DNA of 64,000 nucleotides from Laspinema palackyanum D2c. GTDB taxonomy: Bacteria; Cyanobacteriota; Cyanobacteriia; Cyanobacteriales; Laspinemataceae. The notes below the pieces were generated by a model that did not search any database, was not told the DNA's origin, and saw nothing but the letters and a program-made list of their open reading frames with translations. The stretch's first letter is position 1. Every line of letters begins with the position of its first letter. Position numbers and translations under genes: made by a program. Positions 57,877-64,000 of this stretch are shown here, piece by piece. The DNA lies in contig NZ_JAMXFD010000028.1 of NCBI RefSeq assembly GCF_025370875.1, positions 29,423-93,422 of the forward strand, given 5' to 3'.

Positions 57877-59021
57877 CCAATTCTTTAAATTTCGACTACA
57901 GATAGGGCGTCGAGAATATATGCTCGGGCTGCACTTGAGGCAATAACTTCGTTAGACATTCTCTCTAGTTGTTGACTAATTAAAACTCGCAATTCATCAA
58001 GATTGGCAGGGAGTTGCCATCTCAAACCCCGTTTCAAATACTGCCATACCTGTTCAATGGGATTGGTTTCGGGAGAATGAGAGGGTTGAAACATTAAAAT
58101 GATGTTTTGGGGTATCTTGAGTTTTTTGGCTTTATGAAATCCCCCGTTGTCTAATTGAATAATAAGAATATCTTCTGGATATTTTGGGGAAACTAATTCC
58201 AGAAATATCTGAAAGCATTGGCTGTTTAGATGAGTAAACTTATAAAAAAAATGTTTTCCGGTTTTGGGTTCGATTACTCCATAAATATAAGTCGCTTTAA
58301 ATTTCCCTTGGACTTGGCCGTAAGGTTTGACGCCACGAAGCGTAATTTTACGGCCACTAATTGTCTTCAATCCAATCCGGGTTTCATCTTGACAAAAAAA
58401 TCGAACTGAATTGCCCAAACCCATAACTGATATGGCTACCCAAGCCAGTATGGCTATATTTTCGGTGAAGTTTTTTTAAAAATTCTCTAACTTTTATCCT
58501 TGTTGTTCTCGGCTGATGGGTCTCGCTATTTTTGGGGAGGCTTTGAGCCGATAATGAACTAATTGATATACAGTTTTATAGTTAACTTCTTTCCCTAGTC
58601 TTTCTGATAACCATCTACAGATTTCTCCATAGCTATTAAACCCTTCAGGAGATTTTAAGGCTTTTTCTAAAGCTTTTTCTGCCCAATCTGGTATTTCTTT
58701 ACTTCTTCCTGTTGACACTTTTTTCGATAAAAAATTTGCGAGTCCTCCCTCACGGTATTTCTTGAGCCACTCTTGTAGGGTCACCCGATTTCTTCCCAAA
58801 ATCTCAGCGGCTTCGGTGACGCTTTTAGCTTTTTTTGTCTTGAGTAAGTACAAAAGTTGTAGTCTTTCTTTGACTGCGCCCGTTTTCTCCTGGCTCAAAA
58901 GCTTTTTAAGTTCTTCTTCAGTTTCTCGGATTTCTATTTTACAAACTCCTGCCATGTGTTCGCTCCTACCTTATGCTTATTCATAGCTTACCATATCTGT
59001 AGCCAACATTTACAGAATTGG
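57877..59021 (-). mobile_element. IS630-family insertion sequence
   Basis: About 1.15 kb with imperfect terminal inverted repeats: the left end CCAATTCTTTAAATTTCGAC (57877) pairs with the right end, whose complement reads CCAATTCTGTAAATGTTGGC. The match continues through CTACAGATA. TA flanks both ends (57875-57876 and 59022-59023), the target duplication expected for the IS630/Tc1 group. It carries one transposase locus on the minus strand. Confidence 0.8.
57885..58955 (-). pseudogene. IS630-family transposase split by two in-frame stops
   Basis: One frame of 357 codons. The N-terminal part (153 aa) has helix-turn-helix segments (SVTEAAEILGRNRVTLQEWL); the C-terminal part (179 aa from 58424) has the DDE residues in FFCQDETRIGLK, IIQLDNGGFHK and ETNPIEQVWQYLKRG. 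Between them TAA at 58494-58496 and TAA at 58476-58478 interrupt the same frame (QG, stop, KLENF, stop, KNFTENIAILAW). Without readthrough the catalytic domain is not joined to the DNA-binding domain. A frame-shifting expression route cannot be excluded. Confidence 0.75.
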
Positions 59022-59492
59022 TATAACTCAGAGGGAGACAGATTACCCATACCTGGGCCATTTTGTCAACCTCTTTAATCTCATAACTTATATTTTTGAT
59101 CAAGGCCCACTCGATGAGGTTTTCTGGTTGGTCTGGGCCTAGAGGACTAAAGGTGCTATTCCAAGCCGGTTTAATAAAATTTAGCTACAATGTAAGTAAT
59201 TCTGTAGACAAACCCGCTAGTTCAGGCGAAGATTTCCGATTGATATTTGTGAAGGAATGTAACATTAGAAGTGAAATTGAATGCGTGAGTTTCTCTAATA
59301 AAGAACTGTTCCAACCTTTGTTACTTGTAGGGACAATGAGAGAAATCGGGGACCGAGTAGTTTTCCTCGTGAGGGCACAGGCTCCAGCAAGCGTCTCTAA
59401 TCCTTCATAAGAGTTTCCAAGTAGGCAGAACACCTCGCGAAACTCCACCCTATAATTTTATAAATCAACAAGACATTAGGGAAATTTTTGAG
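59022..59492. other. 471-base spacer upstream of the export operon
   Basis: No credible gene on either strand. It must contain the promoter of the SLBB export gene; I cannot place boxes. Insertion of the IS630 element next to it may have altered that promoter. Confidence 0.4.
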
Positions 59493-61361
59493 GTGAGCGA
59501 TCTAGATTGTTCCAGACCAATCAGCAATGCCCTAGCGGGTATATTCCTCTCGGCCCTCATTGTGCTGACGGCTTCATCTGAGGTGGAGGCTCAAGTAACC
59601 CCCACCGTACAGGGACCGGGTTCAGCTAACTTCAATCCCGGCAGCCTGCCTGCAACTTCTCCTTACATTATGGGAGGAGGAGACTTGATTCGAATTGATA
59701 ACTTTCAAATTCCCGAATACAGCGGAGAATACCTGCTCCCGCCAGACGGTGTGATCAACTTGCCTGAAGTGGGCAGCGTCTCTCTCCAGGGATTAACATT
59801 AGAACAGGCTAATGACACGATTACAGCCATGTACAATCAGATCCTTAGACGACCCCGAATAGCAGTCAAGCTTCTGAGACCTCGCGCCCTAACAATTGTA
59901 GTTGCCGGTGAGGTGAATACCCCAGGCTCCTACATCATTTCCCGGGAAGATCAAAGATTTCCTGGCTTGCGCGCTCCAACCGTAACAGATGTTATTGAAC
60001 TCGCTGGGGGAGTCACCCAAGAGGCTGACATGACTCAGATTGAGGTTCGTCGAACTCAAAGCGGGAATGCAGAGCAAATTATCCGCATCAACCTATGGCA
60101 ATTTTTGCAGCAAGGAGCTCGTGAAGAAAACATCTCATTGCTAGATGGAGATACGATCATAGTACCTACAGCAGAAAATGTCTCTATGGCTCAAAGCCGA
60201 GAAGTAGCAACTTCTAGCTTGGCTCTAGATCTAGCTGCACCCCGCACTGTTGCTGTAGTGGGTGAAGTAACTCAGCCTGGAGTCTATGTGGTACTAGGAG
60301 GAGACATAGAATCAACGCGAGTCCCCTTAGGACTTCCTACCGTGACACGAGCCCTCGAACTCGCTGGGGGAACGACATTAACGGCAGATATTAGTCAGAT
60401 TCAAGTTCGTCGTCCCACTAAAACAGGAGGTGAACGGATCTTTGATGTGGACCTATGGCAGTTATTGCAAAATGGGGATCTTTCTCAAGATCTGATCTTG
60501 CAGGACGGAGATACGATCATTATTCCCACTGCTCGTGAAGTAAACCCCCAGCTAGCACAGCAGTTAGGCTCAGCTAAATTTGGAATGGACTTGACTACAC
60601 CGCGCACTGTTGTGGTCGTAGGTGAAGTGAATCGTCCAGGCTCCTACATTGTTTTCGGGGGCGAATCACCCGCCAACCGAACTCCGGTAGGATTGCCCAC
60701 GGTCACTCGAGCGATTCAACTGGCTGGTGGCATCACACCCGATGCAGATCTGCGCCGGATTCAAATAAGCCGCCCGACCCAAACCGGAGGACAACAAGTT
60801 TTTACAGCTAACCTGTGGCAACTCTTGCAAGTAGGAGATTTTAGTCAAGATCAGATTTTGCAAGAGGGAGATACTATTTTTATTCCCACTGCCAGCGAAA
60901 TCAGTCCGGCAGAAGCCCAAACTATAGCAAGTTCGAGTATTGCTCCGGCTAATATTCAAGTTTATGTAGTGGGACCTACCGGCGATCCCAGGTTTTTTAC
61001 GCCGACTGCTTTACAGGTGTCATCGAGTACCTCCTTGAATCAAGCCCTATTCGCAGCAGGAGGACTAGATAATCCTCGGGCACAAGGGACTTCAGTAGAG
61101 TTGATTCGTCAGAACCCTAATGGCACTATTTCTCAAAAAATAGTCACCCTTGACTTTTCAGCACAAATCAATGAGGTGACTAATCCCCTCCTCCGAAATA
61201 ATGATATTATTGTAGTCAGTCGCTCAGGTGTTACACGCTTTGCTGAAGGGTTGCAAAATGCATTAGGCTCTATTGTTACTTTACGACAAGTGTTTGAAGG
61301 TCCTATGCAAGCTTTGAGATTTCTGGAAATGTTAGGAATTATTCGTTTACCGGAAGAATAA
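59493..61361 (+). CDS. SLBB-domain polysaccharide export protein (Wza-like)
   Basis: A 622-aa outer-membrane-type export channel subunit. It starts at GTG with a signal peptide (AGIFLSALIVLTASSEVEA). The polysaccharide-export domain (MGGGDLIRIDNFQIPEYSGE) is near residues 58-125, followed by SLBB repeats beginning IVVAGEVNTPGSYII, VAVVGEVTQPGVYVV and VVVVGEVNRPGSYIV, each with an LAGG motif and a LxGDTIIVPTA end. No lipobox cysteine is evident, unlike E. coli Wza. It pairs with the Wzc-like gene 82 bp downstream. Confidence 0.92.
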   Translation: MSDLDCSRPISNALAGIFLSALIVLTASSEVEAQVTPTVQGPGSANFNPGSLPATSPYIMGGGDLIRIDNFQIPEYSGEYLLPPDGVINLPEVGSVSLQGLTLEQANDTITAMYNQILRRPRIAVKLLRPRALTIVVAGEVNTPGSYIISREDQRFPGLRAPTVTDVIELAGGVTQEADMTQIEVRRTQSGNAEQIIRINLWQFLQQGAREENISLLDGDTIIVPTAENVSMAQSREVATSSLALDLAAPRTVAVVGEVTQPGVYVVLGGDIESTRVPLGLPTVTRALELAGGTTLTADISQIQVRRPTKTGGERIFDVDLWQLLQNGDLSQDLILQDGDTIIIPTAREVNPQLAQQLGSAKFGMDLTTPRTVVVVGEVNRPGSYIVFGGESPANRTPVGLPTVTRAIQLAGGITPDADLRRIQISRPTQTGGQQVFTANLWQLLQVGDFSQDQILQEGDTIFIPTASEISPAEAQTIASSSIAPANIQVYVVGPTGDPRFFTPTALQVSSSTSLNQALFAAGGLDNPRAQGTSVELIRQNPNGTISQKIVTLDFSAQINEVTNPLLRNNDIIVVSRSGVTRFAEGLQNALGSIVTLRQVFEGPMQALRFLEMLGIIRLPEE

Positions 61362-61443
61362 AAAATTTGAGTCAAAAATATAAAACCCTTAAGTAGAGGG
61401 TAGACTAAAATTTCGCTCATGTAAAAGCTAAGGAGGGGGGGAT

Positions 61444-63615
61444 ATGGAGAACTACCAAGATTTTATGACCCGAGAAAATACTGGAAAAAAAATACGCCGC
61501 CAGGACGATATTTTAGATTATAAAATCACCCCAGAAAAGAGTGATGAAGAGAAAATTATTAAAGAGCTAGGAAAGCTTGTATCTGCTGGAAAGCGTCGGG
61601 CTTTTTTAATTGTTATAGTAGCAATTTCATTTACCGGATTTAATGCATGGAGGCTCTCAAAGCGACCTCCTGTATATGAAGGAAAGTTTCAAATTTTAGT
61701 TGAGCCGGTGACCCTTTCTGAGAACAAATTACTAAGAGTGGTCACTCAAACTCTGGGAGATACTACGTTTGGAACTAATGAAGGGCTGGATTATGAGTCC
61801 CAAATTAGAGTTTTGCAAAGTCCTAAAATAATACTGCCTATTATTGAAAGAATTCAGGAAGTTTACCCTCAATTAACTCCCGCACATATTACGAGAGAGC
61901 TAAGTACAAAGCGGATTATGGAGGGAGCAGAAGGAACTAAAATTATCGAAGTAAGTTTCCGCAATCGTAATCCCGAATTGGTTAAGTTTATTTTAGAAAC
62001 AGTGGCAGAAGGTTATTTGAAGTACAGCTTAGAAGAACGCCAGACTACGATTCGCCAAGGAATGAATTATATTAAAGATCAGATTCCGGTTCAACAGGCA
62101 GACGTTGACAGACTTCAAGGAGACTTGGAAAGTCTGCGGCAGCGCTATGATCTTATCAATCCTGTTGTGGAAGGCGGCTATCTGTCGGTACAAGCCCAGA
62201 GGATTGGACCCCAGCTCGTAGAAATTCAATCTCTACTGGCAGAACGGGAATCCCAATACGCTACTTTACAAAATCTATTTGAGAGGGGAAATTATGTTTC
62301 TATTCTCAGTAAAGAGGCTGCTACTTACACCTTTTTAATCAGAGACATAAGTATTATAGATACAGAAATTTCAGCGGCATTAACTAAATATCGGGAAGAA
62401 AGCGATACGATACAAGATCTAAGGCAGCAAAAACAGGAACTGAATTTGCGGGCTCGTCGAGAAGCTTTAACTATTTTGGAAAAAGTGGCGAGCGAGGTAC
62501 AGGGAATACAGGATCGTAAGGAACTGGTATTGCAAGATCAAATGCGTTACGAACAACGCCTGAGACAATATCCAACAATGGCGCGACAGTACGCGGATTT
62601 AGAACAGCAATTACAAGTGGCGACTGATTCTCTCAATAGCTTGTTAACTAAGCGGAATAATTTGCAGGTGGATGCTGCTCAACAGGAAATACCTTGGCAG
62701 ATTATTGCTCCTCCAGGAACTCCTTCTACTTCTACAACTCCCAGGAAAACTTATATTTTACTGGCAATTGTTGGCCTCGTGTTGGGTTTAATAGCTGCAT
62801 TTTTCGCTGAAATTATTAACAATGTATTCCATGATGCTGATGATATAGAAGAAGAAACCAGGCTGCCCATTCTGGGAATGATTCCTATTGCAAAAGAACT
62901 TAAAAGAGGTACACAGAAACGTAAAACTCTTGCTCCTCTAGCTTTAGCTGGAACAGGTCAACGAAAAGGCTTAGATTTGATCGGAGAGTCTCAGTATCGA
63001 CAAAGTTCCTATATCAGTTCTCCTTTGTTAGAAGCTTTCCGCTCTCTCTATACGAATATCCGCTTGTTGAGTATTCACAAGCCGATTCACTCTTTAGTTA
63101 TTGGCGGGGCTATACCTAACGTTGGCAAGTCTACAATTGCAATACATTTAGCAAAAACAGCAGCCACGATTGGGCAACGAATCTTAATCGTTGATGCAGA
63201 TCTGCGTTCTCCTAAGATTCATACAAAGCTGGATTTACCCAACCTGCGGGGTCTCAGTGATGCTATTTCCACCGATATCAGTCTAAATGAGGTGATTCAA
63301 CGCTTGCCTAATGAAGATAACCTGTTTGTCTTAACGGCAGGTTCCTTGCCCTCTGATCCCATTAAGTTGTTATCTTCTAAAAAAATGCATTCTCTGATGG
63401 AGCAATTTCAAGACTTTTTCGATTTAGTCATTTACGATACCCCGCCTCTTATGGGACTTGCTGATGGTAGTATTCTAGCGGCGCAAACTGATGGATTTGT
63501 AATGGTGGTTAAAATTGATAAAACCGAGCGTTCGGTGGTTGTGAAAGCATTAGATGGATTAAAAATTTCTGGAGCCTCTGTGTTAGGAATTGTTGCGAAT
63601 GGGAGCGAACGGTAA
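61444..63615 (+). CDS. Wzc-like chain-length regulator / BY-kinase domain protein
   Basis: A 723-aa inner-membrane protein. An N-terminal membrane segment (FLIVIVAISFTGFNAW, about 56-71), a long periplasmic coiled-coil Wzz region, a second membrane segment (about 435-457), then a cytoplasmic P-loop domain: Walker A GGAIPNVGKST (554-564, K562), Walker A' ILIVDADLRSPK, Walker B LVIYDTPP. The protein ends at IVANGSER with no tyrosine cluster, so the autophosphorylated tail of a classic Wzc is missing. GGAGGGG precedes the ATG. It controls polymer length and export with the SLBB protein. Confidence 0.9.
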   Translation: MENYQDFMTRENTGKKIRRQDDILDYKITPEKSDEEKIIKELGKLVSAGKRRAFLIVIVAISFTGFNAWRLSKRPPVYEGKFQILVEPVTLSENKLLRVVTQTLGDTTFGTNEGLDYESQIRVLQSPKIILPIIERIQEVYPQLTPAHITRELSTKRIMEGAEGTKIIEVSFRNRNPELVKFILETVAEGYLKYSLEERQTTIRQGMNYIKDQIPVQQADVDRLQGDLESLRQRYDLINPVVEGGYLSVQAQRIGPQLVEIQSLLAERESQYATLQNLFERGNYVSILSKEAATYTFLIRDISIIDTEISAALTKYREESDTIQDLRQQKQELNLRARREALTILEKVASEVQGIQDRKELVLQDQMRYEQRLRQYPTMARQYADLEQQLQVATDSLNSLLTKRNNLQVDAAQQEIPWQIIAPPGTPSTSTTPRKTYILLAIVGLVLGLIAAFFAEIINNVFHDADDIEEETRLPILGMIPIAKELKRGTQKRKTLAPLALAGTGQRKGLDLIGESQYRQSSYISSPLLEAFRSLYTNIRLLSIHKPIHSLVIGGAIPNVGKSTIAIHLAKTAATIGQRILIVDADLRSPKIHTKLDLPNLRGLSDAISTDISLNEVIQRLPNEDNLFVLTAGSLPSDPIKLLSSKKMHSLMEQFQDFFDLVIYDTPPLMGLADGSILAAQTDGFVMVVKIDKTERSVVVKALDGLKISGASVLGIVANGSER

Positions 63616-63758
63616 GTTTTTAGGGTTTCAGAAAGTCTATCCCTCTTTTGTCACGCTAGGTGGATAAAACCCACATTCCTCCGGCAGGGTAAGCACAAGA
63701 AAAATGAGCTGGTAATATGCTAGGTAATCACCCGGTTAACATATCGCCGAGGTTTCCG

Positions 63759-63926
63759 ATGGCCTTCAGCTTTGATTCCACCACAGACTCAGCTAAACCG
63801 AAAGTCCAGCAACCGCTGCCGCCTGCTATCGACGCGGAGTCAGTCCAACAGCAGTGGCGATCGCAATTTGCTGAATTGGAACACCCGCGTGGCCGTCAGG
63901 GGGTAAAGCATCCCTTTTTACAATAA
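63759..63926 (+). pseudogene. Truncated ISAs1-type transposase N-terminus
   Basis: A 55-aa frame from MAFSFDSTTDSA ending QFAELEHPRGRQGVKHPFLQ. The last stretch matches the DPRxxxGxxHPL motif that opens ISAs1/H-repeat transposases (DDE_Tnp_1_assoc), where a hydrophobic helix should follow; here a stop comes instead. The catalytic part is not in the window. AT-rich sequence with ATGCAAAATAAATTGCAT lies after it. Confidence 0.6.
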
Positions 63927-64000
63927 GCGGTCATGCAAAATAAATTGCATATTTTATAATTTTGAGGTAAAATCAGTAATTTAGACATAAATATGCATAG

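Noticed and set aside
57871..59025. Reading the two IS630 transposase parts as two normal genes in different frames
   Set aside because: The spacing is 23 codons exactly and both parts are in the same frame with two TAA codons between, so a single interrupted gene is the simpler reading.
59096..59410. A 104-codon plus-strand frame upstream of the SLBB gene
   Set aside because: No recognisable domain, poor composition, and an overlapping frame on the other strand of similar quality. Treated as non-coding.
1..64000. tRNA, rRNA or CRISPR loci
   Set aside because: Spacers were read for cloverleaf-type GGTTCGA-like arms and for regularly spaced repeats; none was convincing.

Overview
The window reads as chromosome of a filamentous, phycobilisome-bearing cyanobacterium, most like the Oscillatoriales. 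Four observations point there: the HIP1 octamer GCGATCGC is frequent; the S10/spc ribosomal cluster has the cyanobacterial gene set, without S14 and L30; NdhN, NdhS, LdpA, Thf1 and a CpcT/CpeT-type lyase are cyanobacterial proteins; and heptanucleotide (STRR-like) tandem repeats sit in several spacers. The genus is inference, since no rRNA gene is present.

Layout. (1) 36-11292, minus strand: a continuous ribosomal protein operon from rplC to rplO, then secY and adk. Its leader (about 11293-11700) holds inverted repeats, and an 805-base spacer separates it from divergent ndhN. (2) 12098-16400, plus strand: ndhN, four tandem paralogous von Willebrand factor A (VWA) genes, and a gene of the Slr1339 salt-stress type. 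(3) 16609-34714: mostly housekeeping and photosynthesis-related genes on both strands. These are ldpA, a Ycf45-like R3H ATPase, a large PAS/GAF histidine kinase, tsaB, thf1, a CpcT/CpeT-family lyase, a STAS protein, hemF, an Mrp ATPase, rodA, ndhS, an alpha/beta hydrolase and several conserved hypotheticals. Three copies of a 75-bp inverted-repeat element and several palindromic repeats lie in the spacers.

(4) 34839-63615: an exopolysaccharide biosynthesis and export island on both strands. It carries a WecG/TagA/CpsF glycosyltransferase, an NAD-dependent epimerase, four GT4 and two GT2 glycosyltransferases, a membrane GT39-like transferase, several SAM methyltransferases (one broken), a clan-A glycoside hydrolase, an O-antigen ligase/polymerase, a Wzx-type flippase, an SLBB outer-membrane export protein and a Wzc-like chain-length regulator. 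Together these make a plausible Wzx/Wzy pathway: sugar transfer and modification at the inner face, flipping, polymerisation, then Wza/Wzc-like export. Transposon debris marks its right part: an IS630-family element with two in-frame stops, a decayed Tn5/IS4-type transposase N-terminus, and a truncated ISAs1-type transposase at the right edge.

The least explained feature is the run of four VWA genes, in which the intergenic DNA was duplicated with the genes. The other points most worth checking are the methyltransferase pseudogene with three lesions, the 75-bp dispersed element, the Wzc-like protein without a tyrosine tail, and the epimerase with Phe in place of the usual catalytic Tyr. I saw no tRNA, rRNA or CRISPR array.
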